In this document: positions 7,303-15,092 of the stretch, one piece after another
How the letters are laid out: each line of letters opens with the position of its first letter
Position numbering within the stretch: position 1 is the first letter of the stretch
Source: Leptolinea sp964424035
GTDB taxonomy: Bacteria > Chloroflexota > Anaerolineae > Anaerolineales > Anaerolineaceae
DNA: 29,554 nt
Reading direction: 5' to 3'
Assembly (NCBI GenBank): GCA_964424035.1
Contig: CAYRHB010000034.1
Location: 1-29,554 of the forward strand
The notes under the pieces: model-generated
Seen by the model: the letters and a program-made list of their open reading frames with translations, nothing else
Databases searched by the model: none
Told to the model about the DNA's origin: nothing
Program-made: the position numbers and the translations under genes

Positions 7303-8513
7303 CAAGCGGAATCTTCCTTCTTTTTTTCCAGAACTGAAACAAAACCACCAAACTGGCGGTATTCGTCCATACGACAGGAGTTCACAAATTTCCCGTCATA
7401 GATGGTGATATCCGGGCAACTATCACACATGTCCGCCCGTCCATCCGGCAACAGATCCGGCGCCTGGATAATGCCAATGCTTTGCATGTTCACACTTTCA
7501 AACAGGTGCTGTGGATGCCTGAGGATTTCAATGTTGCGGTTTTTCCAGGCTTTGCGAACCTGCTGATCCCAGGGGCTCAACAGGAAAATTTTGGATCCGA
7601 TCTTTGCGCTGGATAGATAGGCCAGGTACTTTCCGGTAAACCAGTGATGCCCAGCCTGCGCCAGCTCCATGGTCTTTTTCCCGACCGAACCGTAGACGGT
7701 GTTCTTTCCACCGATCAAAGCACCGATCGTCCATTTGTAGCTGTCATGCCGGATACTTCCACCCAGATATCCGGAGGCCTCATACTCGGGCAGGGTATCT
7801 TTGATCTTCTGATACACCTCAGGTCCGGTAACGAACTTTTCGTTGAAGGAATCCCGTGTATAGCTCAATTTACTCAAATCAACCTTTTGATCTTCCCCAT
7901 CGGTTCCAATGCTATCGTCCAGGGTCATCGTCCGGTATGTAATGAATACCAACCCCTGTACCTTCTCAAAATTCTCCACCCCCCACCGGATAATATCCGG
8001 GATTTCTTCGAAGGTAGATGGATATACCGTTGAATTGAAAACCAGATAAAGTCCGCCTTCGGCGTGCACCATATCGGCATACATCTGGCGCAATTCATTA
8101 TGTTCCTTTTCTGTTTTGTTGTTCCAATGCGGCCGGTTCTGGTGGCTGTCAATATGCATGGTAAAACCTGCCAGGCCGGCTTTTTTTAATTCATGCAGAA
8201 GCTCCGGGGTCAAAGCCACCGCGTTGGTCAGAATTACGGGTTTGATACCCTGCTCTTTCATAAAAGCCACCAGCTCAATAATATCCGGATGGATTAAAGG
8301 CTCCCCACCCGCAATGGAAAAATTATCCGGATTCCTCCAGCGTTTGAAGAAAAGCACTTCCTCTTTTAACTCATCCAATGATTTATGACCGGTCATATGC
8401 TGCCGGTAACAGCCTTCGCAGTAGATATTGCAGATATCCGTTATCTCGATCCACGCAATTGGATTATCATTCATCGACCAGGGAAGTCGGTAGCAGTCCT
8501 TTTTTTCCAGCAT
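7302..8513 (-). CDS. Radical SAM enzyme of unknown substrate
   Basis: A 403-residue radical S-adenosylmethionine protein. The [4Fe-4S] motif C-x3-C-x2-C is at Cys28, Cys32 and Cys35 (ICNIYCEGC), and the SAM-binding GGEP is at 69-72, both followed by a TIM-barrel-like region. Three more cysteines near the C-terminus (about 363, 366 and 380, in MCDSCPD and NSCRMDEYR) could hold an auxiliary cluster. The reading frame extends upstream to 8654, but the ATG at 8513 has GGAGG 5 bases ahead and gives the natural family start. It is the first gene of a two-gene operon with the nitroreductase-family protein. No small precursor peptide was found next to it. Substrate unknown. Confidence 0.88.
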   Translation of the reverse strand: MLEKKDCYRLPWSMNDNPIAWIEITDICNIYCEGCYRQHMTGHKSLDELKEEVLFFKRWRNPDNFSIAGGEPLIHPDIIELVAFMKEQGIKPVILTNAVALTPELLHELKKAGLAGFTMHIDSHQNRPHWNNKTEKEHNELRQMYADMVHAEGGLYLVFNSTVYPSTFEEIPDIIRWGVENFEKVQGLVFITYRTMTLDDSIGTDGEDQKVDLSKLSYTRDSFNEKFVTGPEVYQKIKDTLPEYEASGYLGGSIRHDSYKWTIGALIGGKNTVYGSVGKKTMELAQAGHHWFTGKYLAYLSSAKIGSKIFLLSPWDQQVRKAWKNRNIEILRHPQHLFESVNMQSIGIIQAPDLLPDGRADMCDSCPDITIYDGKFVNSCRMDEYRQFGGFVSVLEKKKEDSA

Positions 8514-8562
8514 CGTTCCTCCAATATATTCTTGCTTTGATCTCTGACCGGATCCCATTTTC

Positions 8563-8590
8563 TGTATAATTGCACAGGGATATAAAACAA
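8563..8590 (-). promoter_or_regulatory. Candidate promoter of the radical SAM operon
   Basis: On the minus strand TTGTTT (8590-8585) and TATACA (8568-8563) are 16 bases apart. Transcription would begin near 8556, about 43 bases before the ATG. The -10 element is good, the -35 only fair. Confidence 0.4.
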
Positions 8591-8673
8591 GGCAGGTCAA
8601 ACTTTTTTGAAGATTTCCCGTTGATGCTGCGATGGATATATTCCAGTTTACCAATTTTTGATTGGGTTCACAT

Positions 8674-8685
8674 CCGGATATCCGG
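8674..8685. promoter_or_regulatory. 12-bp palindrome in the divergent radical SAM / TSUP region
   Basis: CCGGATATCCGG is a perfect palindrome between two divergent genes, about 60 bases upstream of the TSUP start. This is a plausible regulator site, but no regulator gene is adjacent. Confidence 0.35.
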
Positions 8686-8744
8686 CGTGAAGATTTTTTT
8701 ATTCCACAACCGGTTCGCTATATATAAATAAGAGGTGATCCTGC

Positions 8745-9500
8745 ATGTTATGGCCGCAATATTTGCTGATCTTCATTACCACACTGATCGCCGGTGTGAT
8801 CAACGCCCTGGCGGGAGGTGGTACATTGCTGACCTTCCCGTTGCTCCTTGCGCTGGGTTTGCCGGCAGTCAGTGCCAACGTGACAAACCAGATATCCGTT
8901 ATGCCGGGATTTTTCGGCGCTGCGATAGCCCAGTTTAAAGACCTCAAGGGACAGGGGCGCCGGCTTGCCATGGCATTACCCGCCTGCGCGGCTGGAGGGT
9001 TACTCGGCGGGATCCTGCTGATCCAGACCGGCGAACAGCTATTCAAAGAGCTGGTCCCTTACCTGCTGCTCGGGGCAGCCATACTTCTGGCAATACAAAA
9101 TTCAGTGCGCCACTGGTTGTTGCGGCGGTCAGAAGCCGGGCACATCCACCTGACAGAAACCTGGATCATCCTTCCGGTGGGGATCGCGTCCATTTACGCC
9201 GGGTACTTTGGCGCGGGGGCCAGTGTGATCATCCTTGCTGTGACCGGCCTTGTTCTGGAAGAAACCATGACCCGTTTGAATGCCATAAAGCAGGTCATTG
9301 GACTGGTTTCCGGGGTTACAGCTGCCGTGTTCTTCATCTTTGCCGGTGAGATCAACTGGCCTGTCGCGTTTGTCATGATGGCCGGTTCATTGATAGGCGG
9401 CGTGCTGGGTGGACGTGTTGCCGGTGTGGTCAAGCCGGGTGTGCTGCGCGGGATCGTAGTCGTCGTTGGTGTTGTAATGTCAATCATTTATTTCATTTAA
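8745..9500 (+). CDS. TSUP family permease (TauE/SafE-like)
   Basis: A 251-residue integral membrane protein of the sulfite exporter TauE/SafE (TSUP) family. The family hallmark is seen near the N-terminus (GVINALAGGGTLLTFPLLLALGLPAVSANVTN, split here as GVINALAGGGT, LLTFP and VSANVTN, about 17-49), and a second related half begins near residue 145 with YAGYFGAGASVI. About eight hydrophobic segments are visible. TSUP proteins move sulfite, sulfoacetate or other small organosulfur or carboxylic anions; the substrate here is not predictable. AGAGGTGA lies 6 bases before the ATG. A small membrane protein follows 13 bases downstream. Confidence 0.88.
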   Translation: MLWPQYLLIFITTLIAGVINALAGGGTLLTFPLLLALGLPAVSANVTNQISVMPGFFGAAIAQFKDLKGQGRRLAMALPACAAGGLLGGILLIQTGEQLFKELVPYLLLGAAILLAIQNSVRHWLLRRSEAGHIHLTETWIILPVGIASIYAGYFGAGASVIILAVTGLVLEETMTRLNAIKQVIGLVSGVTAAVFFIFAGEINWPVAFVMMAGSLIGGVLGGRVAGVVKPGVLRGIVVVVGVVMSIIYFI

Positions 9501-9513
9501 TAGGGAGACAAAC

Positions 9514-10020
9514 ATGGGCCCCGGACATTTTGGCGTGGCGCTGGCAGCCAAACCATTGGCACCCAAAGCGCCGCTCTGGCTTCTGCTGGTTGCCAGTGAA
9601 GGTATAGATCTACTATTTTTCCTTTTTTCCATGATCGGGCTGGAAAGACAGGCCGTATCCCGATCCAGCCTTGAACAGGGGATACAAATTGTCACTCCCG
9701 GGATTTTATACTGGTCTCATGGGCTGTTTATGGCAATCATCTGGTCAATCGCTGCATTTTTCCTGTCATATGTATTCCTGAAGGAACGAAGAGCGGCAAT
9801 AGCCGTGGGACTTGTTTTCTTCAGCCATTGGATACTGGATTTCATTGTTCATCAACCGGACCTGCCCCTGTTTTTTGCCGGTTCACTGGATGTGGGGTTG
9901 GGATTATGGGGCAGCGGTCCCGGTTTGATCATCAGCGGTATTCTGGAGATACTGCTTCTCGCGGGCGGTCTTTATATCTACCTGCGGTGGAGGAAACAGA
10001 ACCCTCGGACCATCCCGTAA
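9514..10020 (+). CDS. Small integral membrane protein, possibly a YdjM/DUF457-like relative
   Basis: A 168-residue protein with about four hydrophobic segments (roughly 22-42, 64-90, 95-115, 120-155) and a basic tail. His and acidic residues sit at helix ends (GHFG at 4-7, EGIDLLFF, SHGLFM, SHWILDFIVHQPD), a pattern seen in membrane-bound putative metal-dependent hydrolases of the YdjM type; this resemblance is a guess from pattern. AGGGAGA lies before the ATG. The 13-base gap suggests one operon with the TSUP permease. Function unknown. Confidence 0.75.
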   Translation: MGPGHFGVALAAKPLAPKAPLWLLLVASEGIDLLFFLFSMIGLERQAVSRSSLEQGIQIVTPGILYWSHGLFMAIIWSIAAFFLSYVFLKERRAAIAVGLVFFSHWILDFIVHQPDLPLFFAGSLDVGLGLWGSGPGLIISGILEILLLAGGLYIYLRWRKQNPRTIP

Positions 10021-10402
10021 AAATAAGGATACTCCCATTGCCCTAACCCTTCCGATGAAGAGCATCGGATATAGTGGAATGGGATGACGAAACAAACACC
10101 GGTCACCTTTCTGGGTGCTTTCCGGGCAAAGGATCATCTGTTCTTGGAAGGATTGGGCTTCCGCTTTTTCCAGGCGTACTGCGGACTGGGATTCCGCAGC
10201 GGAGACTATCGCCAGCCAGAAAAAGTCGGAGCCTGGGCTGTAGCCATTCGAGCGTCTCTGTAATCTGGACACATTTCACGACATATTATGGCGAAAGGAA
10301 ACATTGAGACGTTTCTTCTCATCTGCTGTTACTGCTCAATTTATTGAGTGATTGAACGTTGAAAGAGTATTCATATCACAATTGTTGCCAGCGAAAAAAG
10401 CA
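10021..10402. other. Intergenic stretch with no confident gene
   Basis: This 382-base gap separates the small membrane protein from the end of the WD40 lipoprotein gene. It holds a 7-bp hairpin (TCCGATG at 10051-10057 with CATCGGA at 10063-10069) without a U-run, a weak 6-bp inverted repeat CTCAAT/ATTGAG at 10335-10348, and one weak small reading frame listed separately. No clear terminator or promoter was found. Confidence 0.6.
10084..10263 (+). CDS. Possible 59-residue protein, uncertain
   Basis: An ATG-to-TAA frame of 59 residues. The middle is fairly protein-like (FLEGLGFRFFQAYCGLG) and ends KVGAWAVAIRASL. There is no good ribosome site before the ATG (only GGAATGGG), and other frames in the same stretch are also open, so this may be chance or the remnant of a decayed gene. 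Confidence 0.2.
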   Translation: MTKQTPVTFLGAFRAKDHLFLEGLGFRFFQAYCGLGFRSGDYRQPEKVGAWAVAIRASL

Positions 10403-13400
10403 CTATTTCAATACGCCTAGTAATGCGACAGTCCCATCTCCTCTGGAGATCAGCAAACCCTTCCCGGATGGAAGAAAAGCGAAACCTGTTTCCTGTTTAT
10501 CTGCCCGGACATCAATTTCAAGATATTTGGTTTTTCCATCCGGTGACATGATGTAAATAAAGCTGGAATACTCCCCAACAACCATTAGACGGCCATCCGG
10601 AGAAACAGCCAAATTCTCCAGACCATATTCAGTGATTTTTTTCTGTCTTTTCTTATATATTTGGCCTTTGGCGTCAATGGAATATGTTCTAAACGAATCA
10701 GGGTAATCAATATTGAATAAATAACCACTCAGAAGGGTGTATGCATCACTCTCCTCACCGGGTAAAAAGGTTAATGTACTGATCAGGCTGGTATCCTGTA
10801 GTTTTCCGGTTAATTTCCCGGTTTGGGTGTCCCAAACGAAAACTTCAGAATGGATATGATTATCGGTAAAGCCGGTGACGAGATAACGCCCATCCGGAGA
10901 GAAAGCGGCTGTCATCAGATATTGCAGCGTATGTCCTTCTAATTCAAAAAGTAAAGCTCCAGTATCGTCCTGTAAGTAAATCGTCTTCGATATCAAATCC
11001 AATGAAACCAGCATGTGCCCATCCGGCGATATGGTGATCTCATTGTAGAACATATCGTTTGGTGGAGAATACGTCTGCACCGGATTGTCTGACCGTGGAT
11101 CGATGATGTACTTCTTGCTGCCCTGTCCACTTCCGTTGAGATAGAACACCGTGTCATCATATGTTGTGGGCAAAATTCGACTTTTGCCATTTATCGAAAC
11201 CAGATGTGTGGAACAATTTGTATATTCTCCTTCCGTGGGACACGGGTTGGCTTCCCAGACGGATACTTCCGATAGCCTGTCGATGTTTTCCGGTGAAACG
11301 ACTTCCAGCAATTCCTCGTCAGGCATTTTACTTCTTTGTTGAACCTGATCCGAGTTGGTAGATTCTGTTGGTTTTGCTTCCGTTCGTTCAAGTTTATCTT
11401 CTCCAGTTCCCCAGGCACGGATGACTCCATCGCTGGTCAAAGAGAATAATTCCCGGCCATCGGTTGAATACACCATGCCGCTTATTACATCAGTTAATGA
11501 GGATACACGGGCTAGAAGGCTGGCCGTTTTTGTATCTATCAGAAGAATATTCCCGGACCTGTCACCAAGCGCCAGTTGACTGCCATCCGGACTAAAAACA
11601 ACCGCGTTAATATCAGATATCCCAGGTATTTCAGATAAAGAGATTTCTTGTTTAATCTGCGGATTGGTCGGGTCTGACAGATCATACATAACCGGGGTTT
11701 CTTCTTCTTCTTTCTGTTCCACAATCACCAGTTGTCGGCCATCTGCCGAAATGGCAGCCATGTTCCCCGGAAGGGTAGCCAGTGGAGATGAACTTTGGAG
11801 ATCCCAGATATCAACAAAACTATCGTCTGAGTCATCAACGGCTGAGACGATTAATCCCGTGTTGCTGATAGAAAGGCTGGTTACACTCACGACCATATTA
11901 TTTCTTGATTGGTGTGGGGGATTGAAAATCAGATCTTTTTCTGTTTCGCTTTCGAATGAATTTATCTTGAAAGTCGGGCGTGTGTTTTCATTGCCTCCAT
12001 ATCCCATCAGCTTCGAATCCGGTGAATAACTGATGAGTGAAATTTCCTGTGGAATTTTTGATACTCCAATCAGATTGCCATTTCTCGGATCAATAATTTG
12101 TTGAAATCCCATCGATCCTGTCAGGAGCGCAGAAGAAACAGAATTCTTAATCTTGTCGTCGAGTTGTGTGTTGCGTGTATCAGATATATATGCCAGAAAT
12201 CGATAATAATCTTTGTCAGAAAAATCTGACTGAGTCATAACCGGCGCATTTCCAACCGGTGACCAGATCTGAATACGATTTCCAAGGGTTGTTGCCAGTC
12301 GTCCATCATAGGAAGAGACATCAAACTGATCCACTGCCCCGGATAATGAATTTACCTGCTTCCCGGTCGTGATATCGAACACCACCAGACCATCCATTGT
12401 AGAGACAATAACATGCCTCCCACCATTATCCATTCCCACCCGGGTTGTTTGAAGACCTTCTACAGAAATTGGTTCTTGCGAGACACCAGATTGCATATTG
12501 GTCAGATCAATGATTCCTTCCCCCAGAACGGCCAGTGTAACACCGGCATATTCAGATGCCAGAATGTCTTTTACATTATCATCCTGTGACTCATATGTTG
12601 TGACCAGAACCTGTTTCTGCAGATCCCATATATTTATGGTCATATCCCTGTCAACCGTGGCAAATCCACTACCGGTTGGCATAACCTGAAGGATAGCCGT
12701 CGTTTCTGGCAATGTGAACAGGCGGGTACCTTTAAACGTATCCCAGACAATGGTCTCAGCTTTGGAAGTGGTCACCAGAGCATCTTTCCCCGGAAGGAAG
12801 AACATACCATTAACCGAATTCGTATGACCGCTGAGTGTAAAAAGGTTTTCTGCATCAGGCATGGTATATAGATGAATAGTATTATCACGGTTGGCTATGG
12901 CAACGATTGATCCATCCAGGGATGGTTTTACCAGCAATGCGTCTTCTGATATGGAAGCCTCCAACTTTCCATCCTGAAGATTCCATAATTTGACAGCATT
13001 GTCTTCGACAGTGAAGATTGCCTTTCCATCCATCGAAAAACGGATATCGCGAACCGGATTGTCCGTTTCGATAAAGGCTTCCTGGCGTTGTTCACTGGCA
13101 ATAAGTGAAATTGTTTGGCTGTAAGGATCAAAATCACTGCCTGATCTGACAACGATAACGCTACTCTGGCCGGATGGCAGGATATATTTAACCTGATGGG
13201 TGTTATTAGGCGAGCTTTGTTCCAGCATATTGTTATCAGCAATATTCCACTGCACAATAACATAATCTTCTCTGCAGAAAAATATGGATTGTCCATCCGG
13301 GCTGAATGCAATTTCAGATTCACTGGCTGTATTCACTCCAGGCAGGCATCCCAATGACCGATTTTCTTCAAGGTTCCATAAACACAACGGACCCGGTGAA

Positions 13401-14461
13401 TACGAAACCGCCAAAGTCTTACTATCAGGGCTGATAGTCAGCTTAGTTTTAAAATAAAGCCCTCCACCCGTGTTTCCAAATTGGTTTTTAACTATTTTAT
13501 GAATCACCTTACTGCTATTAGAATCAATGACCAGCAATTGCGTGTTTTGATCCGAATAATTGGGAACATTAACCACAACCACAAAACGGCCATCCGGAGA
13601 CTGGATATAATCACGCATCTTGTCCAATGGAATGGTTGAAGTTTCGGTGTTGTTCAGCATGTTGATCAGGTGAATGCTATCCCATTCAAAAAGATACAGC
13701 GTTTTCCCATCAGCACTTACCAGAATCGGTGTGTAAGTCTCTCCTTTCGGAAGACTGATTCGTTTTATGATGTCTCCTGTAGAACTATCAATAAAAGCCA
13801 GAGCCTTTTTCTTTGATATATAAAGAGTCTGACCATCGGTTGAGAAGGTAAAGTTTTCTTTAGGATCGCTGGTTAATGAAGAGTTCTTGTCAGGAGGGGA
13901 GACAGTAATCCACTTTTGATCAGGAACTAAATAAACAGAAATCGCCTCTCTGCCAAACTTTACTGCCAATTTTTTTCCATCGGATGAAAACAACAGGGAA
14001 TATGCCGGTAGACCCTCGTAGTCGGGATGAGCTTTTTCCTGTAAGGTGTTTGGATCATACAAATAGAGCCCGGTTGTACTGGCCACAGCCAGAAGGTTCC
14101 GGTCAGGTGATATCGCGACATCATTGATCGCACCTTTGCCCCAATCAGCCAGATCTATCAGATTGGCGTCTGTTGCGTTACTCAGAGGTTTATCCGGTGT
14201 TGGAACAGTTGTTCCCCTGAGAAAAGGAAAGGGAATCGCTGTACTTGTGGGTGTCACCGTGGGTGTTGGCAATTCTGTCGGTACGTTTGTGACAGATGCC
14301 GTTACGGCCAGGTTGGCAACTGGAGTGGTTTCCTTCTCTGGTGCAGAATTTACCTGTAAATCAGGAGGGTTACCTGCACAGCCAGATAGTGCCATCATAA
14401 ACACCATTAGAGGCAGGAATATATATAGCAAACCGGTAAAGCGGGATGGGTTGTTATTCAT
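10403..14461 (-). CDS. Giant WD40-repeat (beta-propeller) lipoprotein
   Basis: A 1352-residue exported protein. The signal peptide ends in a lipobox, LSGC, with lipidation at Cys28. A Pro/Thr-rich linker (about 29-90, including TELPTPTVTPTSTAIP) spans away from the membrane. The rest is a chain of WD40-like blades with repeated S-P-D-G turns (at least 15, for example ISPDRNLLAVA, FSPDGQSIFFC, FSPDGSQLALG, FSPDGRYLVTG), enough for two or more propellers. A second Ser/Gln-rich break (KPTESTNSDQVQQRS) separates the last group of repeats. Such surface propellers usually form binding platforms; the partner is unknown and no enzymatic domain was seen. The ribosome site GGGGGAA precedes the ATG. The gene appears richer in A+T than its neighbours, judged by eye. 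Confidence 0.88.
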   Translation of the reverse strand: MNNNPSRFTGLLYIFLPLMVFMMALSGCAGNPPDLQVNSAPEKETTPVANLAVTASVTNVPTELPTPTVTPTSTAIPFPFLRGTTVPTPDKPLSNATDANLIDLADWGKGAINDVAISPDRNLLAVASTTGLYLYDPNTLQEKAHPDYEGLPAYSLLFSSDGKKLAVKFGREAISVYLVPDQKWITVSPPDKNSSLTSDPKENFTFSTDGQTLYISKKKALAFIDSSTGDIIKRISLPKGETYTPILVSADGKTLYLFEWDSIHLINMLNNTETSTIPLDKMRDYIQSPDGRFVVVVNVPNYSDQNTQLLVIDSNSSKVIHKIVKNQFGNTGGGLYFKTKLTISPDSKTLAVSYSPGPLCLWNLEENRSLGCLPGVNTASESEIAFSPDGQSIFFCREDYVIVQWNIADNNMLEQSSPNNTHQVKYILPSGQSSVIVVRSGSDFDPYSQTISLIASEQRQEAFIETDNPVRDIRFSMDGKAIFTVEDNAVKLWNLQDGKLEASISEDALLVKPSLDGSIVAIANRDNTIHLYTMPDAENLFTLSGHTNSVNGMFFLPGKDALVTTSKAETIVWDTFKGTRLFTLPETTAILQVMPTGSGFATVDRDMTINIWDLQKQVLVTTYESQDDNVKDILASEYAGVTLAVLGEGIIDLTNMQSGVSQEPISVEGLQTTRVGMDNGGRHVIVSTMDGLVVFDITTGKQVNSLSGAVDQFDVSSYDGRLATTLGNRIQIWSPVGNAPVMTQSDFSDKDYYRFLAYISDTRNTQLDDKIKNSVSSALLTGSMGFQQIIDPRNGNLIGVSKIPQEISLISYSPDSKLMGYGGNENTRPTFKINSFESETEKDLIFNPPHQSRNNMVVSVTSLSISNTGLIVSAVDDSDDSFVDIWDLQSSSPLATLPGNMAAISADGRQLVIVEQKEEEETPVMYDLSDPTNPQIKQEISLSEIPGISDINAVVFSPDGSQLALGDRSGNILLIDTKTASLLARVSSLTDVISGMVYSTDGRELFSLTSDGVIRAWGTGEDKLERTEAKPTESTNSDQVQQRSKMPDEELLEVVSPENIDRLSEVSVWEANPCPTEGEYTNCSTHLVSINGKSRILPTTYDDTVFYLNGSGQGSKKYIIDPRSDNPVQTYSPPNDMFYNEITISPDGHMLVSLDLISKTIYLQDDTGALLFELEGHTLQYLMTAAFSPDGRYLVTGFTDNHIHSEVFVWDTQTGKLTGKLQDTSLISTLTFLPGEESDAYTLLSGYLFNIDYPDSFRTYSIDAKGQIYKKRQKKITEYGLENLAVSPDGRLMVVGEYSSFIYIMSPDGKTKYLEIDVRADKQETGFAFLPSGKGLLISRGDGTVALLGVLK

Positions 14462-14807
14462 TCTTAATATTCCCCCTTGATCTTTTGGGAGTGATATTTT
14501 TAGATCACGATTCTACTAACCGATCAGGTACCAATACCAAATTTTTTCATACTTTCTTCCGGATGTAAAGAGTAATCCCAAATTTCATGTCTGAAACTTA
14601 ACCGAAAAGTAAATATCAATAAATATTGTTAATAACTCACAGGCATGTGAAAGTTAGATAAATACAAAACTGGGATCAAAACAAAAACAACCTCCCATTC
14701 TGTGGGCTTCGATTATTTTTTCGATTCGGATACGAAAACCATCTGCATATTTCAGCAGAATATCCAGATGGTCAGAACTTTTTTAATCTCTTTGCACAAT
14801 ATTTTCT
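14462..14807. other. A+T-rich intergenic region upstream of the WD40 gene
   Basis: A 346-base gap between the WD40 lipoprotein start and tRNA-Ser(GCT). It should contain the WD40 promoter on the minus strand, but only a poor candidate was found (TTGGTA and TAGAAT, 19 bases apart, near 14515-14545). Its distal end holds the tRNA terminator described separately. No gene was recognised. Confidence 0.5.
14735..14771 (-). terminator. Terminator downstream of the tRNA-Ser genes, possibly bidirectional
   Basis: CCATCTG (14739-14745) pairs with CAGATGG (14765-14771), and after one mismatch ATATT pairs with AATAT inside. On the minus strand four T residues follow directly; on the plus strand a TTTTTT run follows seven bases later. 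It lies 37 bases past the tRNA 3' end. Confidence 0.6.
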
Positions 14808-14897
14808 TGGCGGGGAGGGTGGGATTCGAACCCACGGCTGAGGAACCCCAGCACTCACTTAGCAGGCGAGCCCAATCGGCCACTCTGGCACCTCCCC
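14808..14897 (-). tRNA. tRNA-Ser (anticodon GCT)
   Basis: The minus strand folds as a class II tRNA: a 7-bp acceptor stem GGGGAGG/CCTCCCC, anticodon stem CTCGC/GTGAG with loop CTGCTAA giving anticodon GCT, a long serine-type variable arm (TGCTGGGG...CCTCAGC), and a perfect T arm GTGGG-TTCGAAT-CCCAC. Discriminator G and an encoded CCA (14810-14808) complete it. It lies 40 bases downstream of the other tRNA-Ser and is probably in the same transcript. Confidence 0.95.
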
Positions 14898-14937
14898 AGT
14901 ATTACGCTGTTAACGTTAAAGCCGTCTGGCTTTCAGG

Positions 14938-15022
14938 CGGAAGGAGAGGGATTCGAACCCACGGTGGGTTTCCCCACACCTGTTTTCAAGACAGGCGCCT
15001 TAAGCCACTCGGCCATCCTTCC
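14938..15022 (-). tRNA. tRNA-Ser (anticodon TGA)
   Basis: A class II tRNA on the minus strand: acceptor stem GGAAGGA/TCCTTCC, anticodon stem CCTGT/ACAGG with loop CTTGAAA giving anticodon TGA, a serine variable arm (TGTGGGGAAACCCACC), and T loop TTCGAAT. CCA is not encoded (CCT follows the discriminator G). The T stem GTGGG/CCCTC contains a T-T mismatch, unlike the perfect stem in the neighbouring tRNA. It lies 70 bases after the FHA-like gene stop and may be read from the guaA operon or from a weak local promoter (TTGTCC/TATGAT at 15068-15038). Confidence 0.93.
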
Positions 15023-15092
15023 CGAGGAGCAAATTTTATCATAACTCCGGTGTGGATGGAACGGACAACACCTCCAGGAATAACAACTCGAT

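Noticed and set aside
8514..8654. N-terminal extension of the radical SAM protein to 8654
   Set aside because: The extra 47 residues do not look like the family, while the ATG at 8513 has a strong ribosome site and the predicted promoter lies inside the extension.
9904..10272. 122-residue minus-strand frame
   Set aside because: Half of it is antisense to the small membrane protein, and it has no ribosome site or recognisable motif.
10403..14897. Genomic island bounded by a tRNA-Ser attachment site
   Set aside because: No integrase and no second copy of the tRNA 3' end was seen at the far side of the WD40 gene.
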